Positions 22,173 to 29,728 of a stretch of DNA of 64,000 nt are shown piece after piece. Position numbers and translations under genes: made by a program. The notes beneath the pieces were generated by a model. The model made no database searches. It was not told the DNA's origin and saw only the letters and a list, made by a program, of their open reading frames with translations. The DNA is from Planococcus shenhongbingii (GTDB taxonomy: Bacteria; Bacillota; Bacilli; Bacillales_A; Planococcaceae): the NCBI RefSeq assembly GCF_030413635.1, contig NZ_CP129235.1:3782001-3846000 (forward strand), read 5' to 3'. The first letter of the stretch is position 1. Every line of letters begins with the position of its first letter.

Positions 22173-23825
22173 CTACCATGTTTTAAATCCTTCAGAGCCA
22201 GGCGGTGCGTGCTGGATCATACTGCTAAGCGGAATCGCATAAGCGATGAAAATCAGCGCAAACGCAATGCCGATCCAAATCTTCCAGTTTTCCAAAAACT
22301 TCGGTGAGCTTTCTCTGTCACTTTCAGCCAACGGAAACTCGACGATGTCTTCCGGTTTTACAGCTTTCGGTGAAAGGAACATTGTCATGACGACAATATA
22401 TATTAATATCATCGCCGACAGGAACAGGATACTGCCCCCAATTGCCATGGTGACATGGCTTGTCACTATGCCGTCAAACCATTCCAATGCGGAAGGATGG
22501 TTGTTGTAAGCTGAATAAGCTGTCCGGCGCGGTGCACCCAGAAGCCCGAGTATGTGCTGGGCAGTCGACATCAGCAGCATGCCGATCGTCCAAGTGATGA
22601 TCTGGACAAAACCAAGTGTCTGCATCGACTTCGTGAATTGGCGTCCTGTCAGATAGGGAATCAGCCAGAACGTCATTCCCATGAACGTCATCGCCACGGG
22701 TGTGCCGACTGTGATGTGGAAGTGGCCGACAATCCAGAGTGTGTTGTGGACGACTTCGTTCAATTGGAAACTTGCATTAATAATACCGCCGGCGCCGCCG
22801 GGAATGAAGAACGCCATTGCGATGAAAATCGATGTAAAGCGGACATCTTTCCATGGCAGCATTTTGAACCAGCCAAACAGACCTTTTGCGCCTTTTTTGC
22901 GTCCAGATGTTTCAAACGTCGCAAACATTGAGAACGCAGTCATGAGTGACGGAACAATAACCATGAATGTCAGCACAACCTGCAGAAACTTCCAGAAGTT
23001 CGAAATGCCGGGTTCAGTCAATTGGTGGTGGAAACCGACCGGAATCGAGAACAGAATGAACAAGACAAATGACAAACGCGCCAGTGAATCACTGAATACT
23101 TTCACGCCGAGAAGTTTCGGCACGATCAAATACCAGGCCATATAAGCCGGCAGCAGCCAGAAGTACACAAGCGGATGCCCAAAATACCAGAACAGTGAGC
23201 GGCTCAGTTCAACGTTGATGGTATCTGTCCAGCCGAACGCCCAAGGAATGTACTGGAACAGGACGGTTGCCACAACTCCGAGACAAGCAATAATCCATAA
23301 AACGAGTGTCGCGATGGTCATGAAAGCGAACAACGGGCTCATTTCACCTTTATGCTTCTTGCGCCATACCAGGTAATGCCCGATCAAGGCAAAGCTGCTG
23401 ATCAACGTTCCGACCACATAGAGGGCCAGTCCGACATAGTACCAGCCGCTTGCTTTCAATGGCGCATAAAATGTATAAAGCACGGAAGCTTCTCCGATAA
23501 CAATCATGACTGTTGCCATCACTGTACCGATCAATGTCACCCAGAAACCAATCCAGGAAAACAACCAGACTTTCGGGCCGAAAGTTCCTAGGGTTTTGCT
23601 CATGCCGGTAACAAAAAATCCAAAAATGAAAAACGCTGTATAAATAAGGGCAAGCAGCACACCATGTGCCGTTAAAATTTGATAGTAATCGAGCCAGGCA
23701 GGCAACTGCAAGGCATCATTCCGGATAAAAACCTGAAGCAAGCCGCATAACGTACCTATTAGAAATGCTATATACGCGACACCGATATTCCATATTGCGA
23801 TTTTCCGATCTTGTGCAGCAATCAT
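22173..23825 (-). CDS. cbaA: ba3-type cytochrome c oxidase subunit I
   Basis: A 550-aa heme-copper oxidase subunit of the B (ba3) class with about thirteen helices. Heme and copper histidines are seen in T-A-H-G-V-L, F-G-H-P-L-V-Y-F-W, G-F-H-H-Q and V-G-H-F-H-I-T-V-G. The A-type D-channel motif is absent, as usual in this class. It reduces oxygen to water at the cytoplasmic membrane with electrons from the CuA subunit encoded one base upstream. The operon carries a perfect Fnr-type palindrome, so it is probably tuned to low oxygen. Confidence 0.93.
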   Translation of the reverse strand: MIAAQDRKIAIWNIGVAYIAFLIGTLCGLLQVFIRNDALQLPAWLDYYQILTAHGVLLALIYTAFFIFGFFVTGMSKTLGTFGPKVWLFSWIGFWVTLIGTVMATVMIVIGEASVLYTFYAPLKASGWYYVGLALYVVGTLISSFALIGHYLVWRKKHKGEMSPLFAFMTIATLVLWIIACLGVVATVLFQYIPWAFGWTDTINVELSRSLFWYFGHPLVYFWLLPAYMAWYLIVPKLLGVKVFSDSLARLSFVLFILFSIPVGFHHQLTEPGISNFWKFLQVVLTFMVIVPSLMTAFSMFATFETSGRKKGAKGLFGWFKMLPWKDVRFTSIFIAMAFFIPGGAGGIINASFQLNEVVHNTLWIVGHFHITVGTPVAMTFMGMTFWLIPYLTGRQFTKSMQTLGFVQIITWTIGMLLMSTAQHILGLLGAPRRTAYSAYNNHPSALEWFDGIVTSHVTMAIGGSILFLSAMILIYIVVMTMFLSPKAVKPEDIVEFPLAESDRESSPKFLENWKIWIGIAFALIFIAYAIPLSSMIQHAPPGSEGFKTW

Positions 23826-23826
23826 C

Positions 23827-24294
23827 TCAATACACCTCTATTTCGTTGAACATCATATGGTGGCCCGTACCGCAATATTCGTTGCAAAGAATCAAATACT
23901 TTCCAGGTTTCTCGAATGTGTAGGATTTAGTGGTAATCTGTCCGGGAACCACCATTAAATTGACTTTCGTGTTATCAATGGTAAAACTGTGGACGACATC
24001 CGTGCTGGTCACTTTAAAAATGATTTCTTTTCCGGCGGGCACTTTCAGTTCCGGTGCATTATAACCGAACGCCATGGATATGACCGCCACTTGGTACGTA
24101 TCGTCATCAAGCTGTGTTACTCCCGGTTTGTCAAAAGGAGCCGTTTCATTTACTTTTTTGGGATCGATGGTTTCCATCCCTCCCGCTGGTGTGTGATCAT
24201 GGGAAAATGCGCTGACTCCCACTACACTCAAAAACACCACCAAGGCGGCAACCCCGAAAGCCAGCCAGATTTTTTCATATTTATGAAGATGCAT
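23827..24294 (-). CDS. cbaB: ba3-type cytochrome c oxidase subunit II (CuA)
   Basis: A 155-aa protein with one N-terminal helix (residues about 9-30) and an extracytoplasmic cupredoxin domain. The CuA site is complete: C-N-E-Y-C-G-T-G-H-H-M-M near residues 137-148, with the further histidine in V-V-H-S-F-T. The short length and single helix are typical of ba3 subunit II. AAAGGAG precedes the ATG, and the stop is one base from subunit I. Confidence 0.93.
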   Translation of the reverse strand: MHLHKYEKIWLAFGVAALVVFLSVVGVSAFSHDHTPAGGMETIDPKKVNETAPFDKPGVTQLDDDTYQVAVISMAFGYNAPELKVPAGKEIIFKVTSTDVVHSFTIDNTKVNLMVVPGQITTKSYTFEKPGKYLILCNEYCGTGHHMMFNEIEVY

Positions 24295-24339
24295 CTTAAT
24301 CTACTCCTTTTCTCTTCCTGCATAGATAAACCGCCCGGC

Positions 24340-24462
24340 TCATCTTGCTACATACATTAAATAAACCGCAACCCACATGGCAATAATAACGATGCCCACG
24401 AAAAACACACTGATTAGCGTTCCTCTCAAATCGGCTTCCGGCTCCTGGATTTTTTTGCTCAT
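24340..24462 (-). CDS. cbaD: cytochrome oxidase subunit IIa, 40 aa
   Basis: A short frame with GAGGTGAGGG before its ATG encodes a basic N-terminus (M-S-K-K-I-Q-E-P-E), L-R-G-T-L and a single 22-residue helix ending Y-L-M-Y-V-A-R. This is the size and pattern of ba3 oxidase subunit IIa, which packs against subunits I and II. It is the first gene of the operon, 45 bp before subunit II. It is too short for usual gene callers and is easily missed. Confidence 0.85.
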   Translation of the reverse strand: MSKKIQEPEADLRGTLISVFFVGIVIIAMWVAVYLMYVAR

Positions 24463-24524
24463 TTTCCCTCACCTCTTATTATCCTTCTCTTGTGTCCAGA
24501 GTAATCCTTTAGTCACTAAAGCAT

Positions 24525-24540
24525 TGTGATATATATCACA
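24525..24540 (-). promoter_or_regulatory. Fnr-type binding site upstream of the ba3 oxidase operon
   Basis: TGTGATATATATCACA is a perfect 16-bp palindrome and matches the Bacillus Fnr/CRP consensus TGTGA-N6-TCACA. It lies about 63 bp before the cbaD start, suitable for activation from a -41.5 position. An fnr gene lies about 0.2 kb away. Confidence 0.82.
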
Positions 24541-24577
24541 CCTTCATTATTTTTTACAGCAGCTGTCAAATTTTAGA

Positions 24578-24627
24578 CAAAAAAAGAAGCTGCACCGGAT
24601 TTTCTTCCGGTGCAGCTTCTTTTTTCG
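24578..24627 (-). terminator. strong intrinsic terminator downstream of fnr
   Basis: AGAAGCTGCACCGGA and TCCGGTGCAGCTTCT form a 15-bp stem with A and T runs on both sides. It separates fnr from the oxidase promoter. Confidence 0.9.
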
Positions 24628-24639
24628 CCTTATTTTTTT

Positions 24640-24740
24640 GCTTATGCCCAACTTCGGAGAGTTTATGCCCGACTTTCGCTAGTTTATGCCGAACTCTGAA
24701 GGGTTTATGCCCAACTCGGAGCGGTTTATGCCCAACTGAC
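24640..24740. repeat. tandem array, core TTTATGCCCAACT, period exactly 21 bp
   Basis: Five units have TATGCC starting at 24643, 24664, 24685, 24706 and 24727, so the period is 21 bp without exception. The core TTTATGCCCAACT is well conserved; the remaining 8 bp vary (CGGAGA-like). It lies between the fnr stop codon and its terminator, so it is transcribed as the fnr 3' UTR. A sister array with the same core lies at 39.2 kb. Confidence 0.88.
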
Positions 24741-24755
24741 TGTTTCCTTCATTTC

Positions 24756-25457
24756 TCAATCAATTCTGCAAAAAGAAATCGGGCAGTTTTCGCAATTGAT
24801 TTCGTCTTTTAAATGGCGAAGATCACGAATCAGCAGTTTTCCTTCTACTATTGAAACTTTTCCTTGTTTTTTCAAATCACTCAACAGACGGTTTACCACT
24901 TCACGTGTCATCCCGCAGAAATTGGCCAGCTCCTGATTAGTCAAAGCCATATCAATCAGAATACCGCCGTCTTTTTCCACCCCATAACTATTGCATAAAC
25001 GGATCAATGTCGAATACAGCGCCCCTTTTTTGCCGTGCAGCATAAGGTCGCGGAATTTTGTCTGGGTCTTTTGCTGGTCAATCCCCATCCATTTCATAAA
25101 CGCCACAGCCAGCCTGGAATTTTCGAGCAATGCATCTTCCAGGTCTTCTATAGCAATTTTTATGCAGACGACGTCTTCAATTGCTTTAGCATCCAGCATA
25201 TAAAGCGGGTGATCCGAAAAGATAGTCACTTCTCCCACTAATTGGCCGGGTCCACAAATGCGTAAAGTCAGCTCTCTTCCATCAGGTGTGATTTTTCCAA
25301 TTTGCACTTTTCCTGAACGAATAAGGTAAATGCCTTTGACGGTATCCCCTTCGCGGAATAAATAGGCGCCTTTTTTGTATTCTTTAATCATATGGCGTAT
25401 AGACAGCAATTCTTTTAGTTCATCGGATATGTTTGAACTTATCGTTTTCCCTTTCAT
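24756..25457 (-). CDS. fnr: anaerobic regulator Fnr (Bacillus type, C-terminal Fe-S cluster)
   Basis: A 233-aa CRP/FNR protein with a cyclic-nucleotide-binding-like domain (F-R-E-G-D-T near 35, G-E-V-T-I-F-S near 74) and a winged helix with recognition helix M-T-R-E-V-V-N-R-L-L. Three cysteines at the very C-terminus (222, 225 and 230; C-x2-C-x4-C) repeat the pattern of B. subtilis Fnr, which ligates an oxygen-labile [4Fe-4S] cluster there. It should bind TGTGA-N6-TCACA sites when oxygen is low. One such site precedes the neighbouring oxidase operon. Confidence 0.92.
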   Translation of the reverse strand: MKGKTISSNISDELKELLSIRHMIKEYKKGAYLFREGDTVKGIYLIRSGKVQIGKITPDGRELTLRICGPGQLVGEVTIFSDHPLYMLDAKAIEDVVCIKIAIEDLEDALLENSRLAVAFMKWMGIDQQKTQTKFRDLMLHGKKGALYSTLIRLCNSYGVEKDGGILIDMALTNQELANFCGMTREVVNRLLSDLKKQGKVSIVEGKLLIRDLRHLKDEINCENCPISFCRID

Positions 25458-25659
25458 GCGATCACCTCGCTGCTACTTTGAATTTTCACGTCTTTCTATT
25501 GAATAAAGAGTAACATAATCTGTATTTAATAGCTTTACAATTTCCTGGGAGCTTTATGCCTGTTTATTTTTTGGACAAATTTTCCTTTAAATTTATTAAA
25601 AAGAGGGAACGCAGGTTTAACTGTCGAAGTATATCAGTATAGAGAAGGAGGAATTTAAC

Positions 25660-26112
25660 ATGACTATGCTATATAAAAAGATACTAGTCGCTGTAGATGG
25701 TTCTAAGGAAGCCGAACTGGCTTTTAGAAAGTCGGTAGGAATCGCAGCACGCAACCAGGCGGACTTATACTTAACCAGTATCATTGATAACCGCTCATTT
25801 GGGACAATCGAATCTTATGGCCGTGAATTCGCTGAAGAATCTAAAAGACAAGCGGAAAGTTTGCTGTCAGAATATAAAAACAAAGCAGTCGAAGCTGGAG
25901 CAACGGAGGTCCATATTGTAATTGAAATGGGTTCTCCTAAAACGCTGATTCCAGTGGATTTAGTTCGCCGCTTCAATATTGACCTGATCATTTGCGGAGC
26001 GACAGGTACCAATTCCGCTGAACGTATTTTTATGGGAAGTGTCTCTGAACGCATTGTTCGCGCCGCAAAATGTGACGTTTTAATTGTTCGGACAGAAGAA
26101 AAAGAAGCTTAA
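25660..26112 (+). CDS. universal stress protein UspA family
   Basis: A 150-aa UspA-fold protein beginning I-L-V-A-V-D-G-S, with the ATP-binding pattern G-A-T-G-T-N-S-A-E-R-I-F-M-G-S-V-S-E near residue 112, so it probably binds ATP. GAAGGAGG lies 8 nt before the ATG. Divergent from fnr, with a 200-bp gap holding both promoters; Usp genes are often induced by anaerobiosis or starvation. A terminator follows. Confidence 0.92.
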   Translation: MTMLYKKILVAVDGSKEAELAFRKSVGIAARNQADLYLTSIIDNRSFGTIESYGREFAEESKRQAESLLSEYKNKAVEAGATEVHIVIEMGSPKTLIPVDLVRRFNIDLIICGATGTNSAERIFMGSVSERIVRAAKCDVLIVRTEEKEA

Positions 26113-26129
26113 ACCTTTTAAAATAATCT

Positions 26130-26169
26130 AAAAAAAGCTTTTCCTTTTAAATAAGGAAAGGCTTTTTTT
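26130..26169 (+). terminator. intrinsic terminator after the universal stress gene
   Basis: AAGCTTTTCCTT and AAGGAAAGGCTT arms with A and T runs on both sides. Confidence 0.87.
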
Positions 26170-26385
26170 GTGGCGATTATTCGAATTTCAAAGCGAATGG
26201 CGTTACTTAAGGCTTGCTCTTTTTTAAAAAATGATACATAACTGTAACAAAAAATAGATTTTTATGATGTTACAATACTATTGTCGGTTTTTTTTAGGCG
26301 GCTTTACCCGTTACTATATCGAGATTTTCAATCTACATACGGATTTATTATAGAGTCACATAGTTGGAAGGGGAAAAGAAAAGTG

Positions 26386-27681
26386 AATTTATTAACCAAA
26401 TGCACAACCGCTGTAATTGCAGCCATCATGGCTTTGTCGATTTCGATTCCTGAAGCGAATGCAGATAAGCTAAGCGATTTGGAAAGCAAAAAGCAGCAAG
26501 TTGAACAGAAACAAAACGAATTGAACTCAGGCATCCAAAAAAAAGCAGGGCAAATTTCACAAAACCAGTCAAAGCTTGAAGAGATTGCCGGCAAAATTTT
26601 TGAATTGGACAATAAAATTCAAGAAACCCAAACAAAAATTGATGAGGTCCAAGCTCAGATTGATCAAACAAAAACAGAAATAGAAGCATTGCAAGCTTCC
26701 ATTACAGAGCTGCAGCGCAAAATTGATGAAAGAACTGTCTTGCTGCAAGAACGTGCACGCGCGATTCAATTGAGCGGCGGATCTGTAGATTACATAGATG
26801 TATTGCTTGGCGCGAACAGCTTTATCGATTTTATCGACCGTTTTTCGGCAGTAAACACGTTAATTGAAGCCGACCGTGAAATCATGCGTGAACAAGCGGA
26901 AGATAAAAAATTGCTCGCTGAACAAAAAGCACAAGTGGAAGCGAAGCTGGCTGAACAGGAAGTCCGGAAAGCCGAGCTTGTGAATCTGAAAACTTCCCTT
27001 GATGGCCAGAAAAAAGAACAGGCACAGCTTGAAAAAGAATTGAAAGCCGAGCAAGAACGCTTGGCTAATGAAAAAGCGGCTTTGGAAAAAGAACACCAAA
27101 AACAAATGAACATCAGCGCTGGCTTGGAAAGCCAGATTGCTAAAGAACAAGCCCGCCTTGCCGAAGTGGCAAGACAAGCGGAATTGAAACGCCAGCGCGA
27201 AGCAGCAGCTGCCAGAAAAGCACAGGCGGCACGCAGCTCATCTGTTTCACAAGCTTCGATGGCGAGAGTCGGCAGCTCGACATTCATCAAACCGGCAGCT
27301 GGCCGCTATACATCCGGTTTCGGTGGACGCAACATCGGTGCAGGAGCAGAAAACCATTTAGGACTTGATATCGCAAATCCTACTGGAACAACAATTGTCG
27401 CTTCTGCAAGCGGGTATGTTTCATACGCTGGCTATATGGGCGGTTACGGAAATGTTGTCATCTTGACCCACTCGATTAATGGGCGGACATATTCAACTGT
27501 GTATGGCCACATGAACCGCCTCGGCACTTCTGTTGGACAAGCGGTTTCTCAAGGTCAGAAAATCGGCGAAATGGGAAGCACAGGACGCTCTACCGGTCCT
27601 CACCTTCACTTTGAAGTGCATATCGGTTCTTGGAACGGTGCACGTTCTAACGCAGTCAACCCGGCACCATATATCCGATAA
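26386..27681 (+). CDS. secreted M23 peptidoglycan hydrolase with coiled-coil N-terminus (EnvC/CwlO-like layout)
   Basis: A 431-aa protein. The start is GTG at 26386, chosen because GGAAGGGG lies 8-10 nt upstream and a standard signal peptide follows (cut after A-N-A near residue 26). Residues about 27-290 are heptad-like, rich in Gln, Glu, Lys and Ala: a long coiled coil with the break S-V-D-Y-I-D-V-L-L-G-A-N-S-F typical of CwlO/EnvC proteins. The C-terminal LytM/M23 domain has H-L-G-L-D-I and H-L-H-F-E-V, the zinc-site motifs. It probably cleaves peptide bridges of the wall during growth or division. Single-gene transcript. Confidence 0.9.
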   Translation, partial: NLLTKCTTAVIAAIMALSISIPEANADKLSDLESKKQQVEQKQNELNSGIQKKAGQISQNQSKLEEIAGKIFELDNKIQETQTKIDEVQAQIDQTKTEIEALQASITELQRKIDERTVLLQERARAIQLSGGSVDYIDVLLGANSFIDFIDRFSAVNTLIEADREIMREQAEDKKLLAEQKAQVEAKLAEQEVRKAELVNLKTSLDGQKKEQAQLEKELKAEQERLANEKAALEKEHQKQMNISAGLESQIAKEQARLAEVARQAELKRQREAAAARKAQAARSSSVSQASMARVGSSTFIKPAAGRYTSGFGGRNIGAGAENHLGLDIANPTGTTIVASASGYVSYAGYMGGYGNVVILTHSINGRTYSTVYGHMNRLGTSVGQAVSQGQKIGEMGSTGRSTGPHLHFEVHIGSWNGARSNAVNPAPYIR

Positions 27682-27683
27682 TA

Positions 27684-27720
27684 AAAACCAGCAGATATCT
27701 CTTAGATGCCTGCTGGTTTT
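27684..27720 (+). terminator. intrinsic terminator after the M23 gene
   Basis: AAAACCAGCAG and CTGCTGGTTTT arms. A copy 87 percent identical over 38 bp lies at 28095-28131, on the other side of the repeat element. Confidence 0.87.
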
Positions 27721-27756
27721 AATATATAAAGAAACTATCATAAGCTTTTACATTTC

Positions 27757-28045
27757 GCTCCAGACGGACGCTTTCCGCGGGGTGCGGCCCTAAGCCTCCT
27801 CAGTCGCTGGCGCTCCCTGCGGGGTCTCAGGACTCGCACTATTCCCGCAGGAGTCGCCGTCTTCCGCTACATTCAACTTCTATTGTCATCTTTAGAGATT
27901 CTCTAAAAACATAATGTATGAGTAAGTTCTCTTTAATTGTTTCCTGCTCTCCAGATATGAAGCTAAGCAGCGGAGAAAACCTTACTGTCTCTGCATTGCA
28001 CCTGCATCGCTGCGCAAGCTCGTCGCTAAGCTATTGGTGGAATGT
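27757..28045. repeat. dispersed GC-rich composite repeat, copy A
   Basis: Two cores are present. The first (27768-27868) runs from CGCTTTCCGCGGG through GCCTCCTC and CCTGCGGGGTC to CAGGAGTC, bounded by AGACGG/CCGTCT. The second (28001-28030) reads CCTGCATCGCTGCGCAAGCT followed by CGTCGC. Both cores recur in the same order at 57.46-57.69 kb. The DNA between is AT-rich and unlike. The whole 0.37-kb block is noncoding, lies between the convergent M23 and panB genes, and is bracketed by two similar terminator hairpins. Sequences of this kind are scattered in Bacilli genomes, but I know no name for them. Confidence 0.75.
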
Positions 28046-28094
28046 CGATTAAGTGATGGAAATTAAAAACGAATTTTAACTTTTTTAACAAGCT

Positions 28095-28131
28095 AAAACC
28101 AGCAGACATCTTATGGATGCCTACTGGTTTT
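28095..28131 (-). terminator. intrinsic terminator after panB
   Basis: AAAACCAG..GACATC and GGATGC..CTGGTTTT arms; it is a near copy of the hairpin at 27684-27720. Confidence 0.82.
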
Positions 28132-28142
28132 ATTTTCTCTTG

Positions 28143-28976
28143 TCATTTACCGCCGTACAATTGCTGCAGTTCTTCTTCTTTCATCGTGAAGCGGTGCTCT
28201 TCTGCCGGGAAAGCGCCTGATTTTACTTCTTCAACGTAAGCACTGAGGCCGTTTTTCATAATTTCACCCGTCTCTGCATAGGAACGGACAAATTTCGGCA
28301 GATGATGCGATCCGTATTTCAATGTGTCATGGTACACCAGCACCTGGCCATCTGTTTCGGCACCTGCTCCGATGCCGATTACCGGAATCGATAAGGCTGC
28401 AGTTACTTCGCGTGCCAGCTGATAAGGGATGCATTCGAGGACCAGCATACAGGCCCCCGCCGCTTCGCATGCTTTCGCATCTTCGATAAGTTTTTGGGCC
28501 GCATGTGCTGTTTTTCCTTGCACTTTATAGCCTCCCAACACGCCTGCCGTCTGCGGCGTCAAGCCGAGATGCCCCACTACCGGAATGCCGGTGCGTGTCA
28601 GCAGTTTGATCACATCAATCACTTCATCGGCACCTTCAAGTTTCAACGCTTCCGCGCCGGTTTCCTGGAAAATCCGCATCGCCTGCTCAAGTGTCCGGTC
28701 AAGGCTTCCATGGTACGAGCCGAACGGCATATCGACCAGTAGAAACGTATCCCGTGCGCCTCTCCGTGTTGCTTTTCCGTGGTGAATCATGTCTTCAACC
28801 GTCACTTTCACGGTTGAATCATAGCCAAGAACGACCATGCCCAGTGAATCGCCAACCAGAATAACATCCACTCCCGATTCTTCCGCAAGTTTTGCTGATG
28901 GATAATCATAGGCCGTGAGCATGGCGATTTTCTCGCCTTGTGTCTTCATTTTGATAAATGATGCTGTGTTTTTCAT
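28143..28976 (-). CDS. panB: 3-methyl-2-oxobutanoate hydroxymethyltransferase PanB
   Basis: A 277-aa TIM-barrel enzyme of pantothenate synthesis that adds a hydroxymethyl group from methylene-tetrahydrofolate to 2-oxoisovalerate. Family motifs are [10 protein letters not shown] (about 19-28), [12 protein letters not shown] (41-52), G-H-L-G-L-T-P-Q and V-I-G-I-G-A-G. The metal-binding Asp is in V-G-D-S. GGAAGGAG precedes the ATG. panC and panD do not follow, so the pathway is split. The leader holds a structured RNA and a terminator (separate entries), so the gene is probably attenuated. Confidence 0.95.
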   Translation of the reverse strand: MKNTASFIKMKTQGEKIAMLTAYDYPSAKLAEESGVDVILVGDSLGMVVLGYDSTVKVTVEDMIHHGKATRRGARDTFLLVDMPFGSYHGSLDRTLEQAMRIFQETGAEALKLEGADEVIDVIKLLTRTGIPVVGHLGLTPQTAGVLGGYKVQGKTAHAAQKLIEDAKACEAAGACMLVLECIPYQLAREVTAALSIPVIGIGAGAETDGQVLVYHDTLKYGSHHLPKFVRSYAETGEIMKNGLSAYVEEVKSGAFPAEEHRFTMKEEELQQLYGGK

Positions 28977-29007
28977 TTTTTTCTCTCCTTCCGGGAGGAA
29001 AACCAGC

Positions 29008-29043
29008 CAAAAAGCCCGTCGGTCCCAAACTGGACAGACGGGC
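29008..29043 (-). terminator. leader terminator upstream of panB
   Basis: On the minus strand GCCCGTCtGTCC pairs with GGaCcGACGGGC and is followed by TTTTTGG. It lies 32 bp before the panB start and has no gene upstream to end, so it is an attenuator. Confidence 0.85.
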
Positions 29044-29090
29044 AGAAATTTAAAAAGTAGGTTTCTCCGTCCCTGTCAATTTCAGATCAA

Positions 29091-29154
29091 GGCAGAACTA
29101 TGCGATTGCTGATATTAGGGGTTTTACCGGTGCAGTTCGGTTAAGATACTGCCC
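29091..29154 (-). promoter_or_regulatory. structured RNA in the panB leader, candidate pan motif
   Basis: On the minus strand GGCAG, then a 10-nt bulge, then GAACT pairs with the continuous AGTTCTGCC on the 3' side, enclosing a 34-nt loop region. A stem with conserved bulges directly upstream of panB in Firmicutes is what is known as the pan RNA motif. I cannot check the consensus by eye. The following terminator fits a regulatory leader. Confidence 0.55.
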
Positions 29155-29391
29155 TCACCATCACTATATCAGATGTCATGCTGGAGTTACAATCTTCAGT
29201 TTTTAACAAAAAGCAAGGCTAAGTTTCCTAGCTTTACTTCTACAGAAAGAGAGAGTAAAATTTGAATAATCAGAGAACTATAGCGTTTCTGATTTGGAAC
29301 TTGGGGTTAGTATCAAGGTAAGCTGTTCATGATTTAAATAGAGGCATTCACCTTTTGGTTGGATGTGGCAGATATTAGTGTTGTAAACAAC
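29155..29391. other. intergenic region without a recognised gene
   Basis: About 240 bp between the panB leader and the attenuator-like hairpin of the next plus-strand gene. It should contain divergent promoters. Only very short frames without ribosome binding sites are present. A plus-strand leader transcript may begin here. Confidence 0.4.
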
Positions 29392-29427
29392 GTCGAAAAG
29401 AATTTAGCGATTCTTTTCGGCTTTTTT
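29392..29427 (+). terminator. terminator-like hairpin in the leader of the small CPYC gene
   Basis: CGAAAAGAAT and ATTCTTTTCG form a perfect 10-bp stem followed by GCTTTTTT. It ends about 31 bp before the ATG at 29459. Since no plus-strand gene lies upstream, it marks either a short independent RNA or an attenuated leader. Confidence 0.7.
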
Positions 29428-29458
29428 GGCATTTGAAAAAGAAAGGATGGTGATTACA

Positions 29459-29653
29459 ATGAAGTATATTGTTGACCACAATAAAAAACATGTCCATGAA
29501 CAGCAATATGCACTCGGCCGGTGCTCAGTTGAAAACGTGCCTTTCGAATCTATAGAGTATACCAACTCACACGATTATATCAGAAGTCTTGAAAACGAAA
29601 AGTTCTATGTAAGATGCCCGTATTGCCATGAAGTTCCTCTTCTCATCGATTAA
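29459..29653 (+). CDS. small hypothetical protein with a CPYC pair, 64 aa
   Basis: A 64-aa soluble protein starting M-K-Y-I-V-D-H-N. Near the C-terminus it has V-R-C-P-Y-C-H-E, and an isolated cysteine is in L-G-R-C-S. Two close cysteines and nearby histidines suggest a half zinc ribbon or a redox pair. The ATG at 29459 is preferred over the in-frame ATG at 29447 because GGTGA is then 5 nt upstream. No family is recognised. It is preceded by a terminator-like hairpin and followed by a terminator. Confidence 0.6.
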   Translation: MKYIVDHNKKHVHEQQYALGRCSVENVPFESIEYTNSHDYIRSLENEKFYVRCPYCHEVPLLID

Positions 29654-29681
29654 TGATGCAAGTTAAAGAAGGAATAACAAA

Positions 29682-29719
29682 GAGGAATATCGACGTTGAT
29701 ATTCCTCCTTGTATTTTTT
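29682..29719 (+). terminator. intrinsic terminator between the CPYC gene and the DUF2294 locus
   Basis: GAGGAATATC (29682-29691) and GATATTCCTC (29698-29707) form a 10-bp perfect stem, with a T-rich tract on the plus side. Confidence 0.75.
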
Positions 29720-29728
29720 ATGGAACTG

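Noticed and set aside
24640..24740. CRISPR array
   Set aside because: Repeat core of about 13 bp with 8-bp linkers is far too short for repeats and spacers; no cas gene in the window.
26790..27290. 166-codon minus-strand frame opposite the M23 coiled coil
   Set aside because: Ser/Ala/Phe-rich mirror of the Gln/Glu/Lys-rich coiled-coil codons; no start signal.
27533..27793. Frames running from the M23 gene end into repeat A
   Set aside because: Composed of the M23 tail in another frame plus repeat DNA; no binding site and no protein-like composition.
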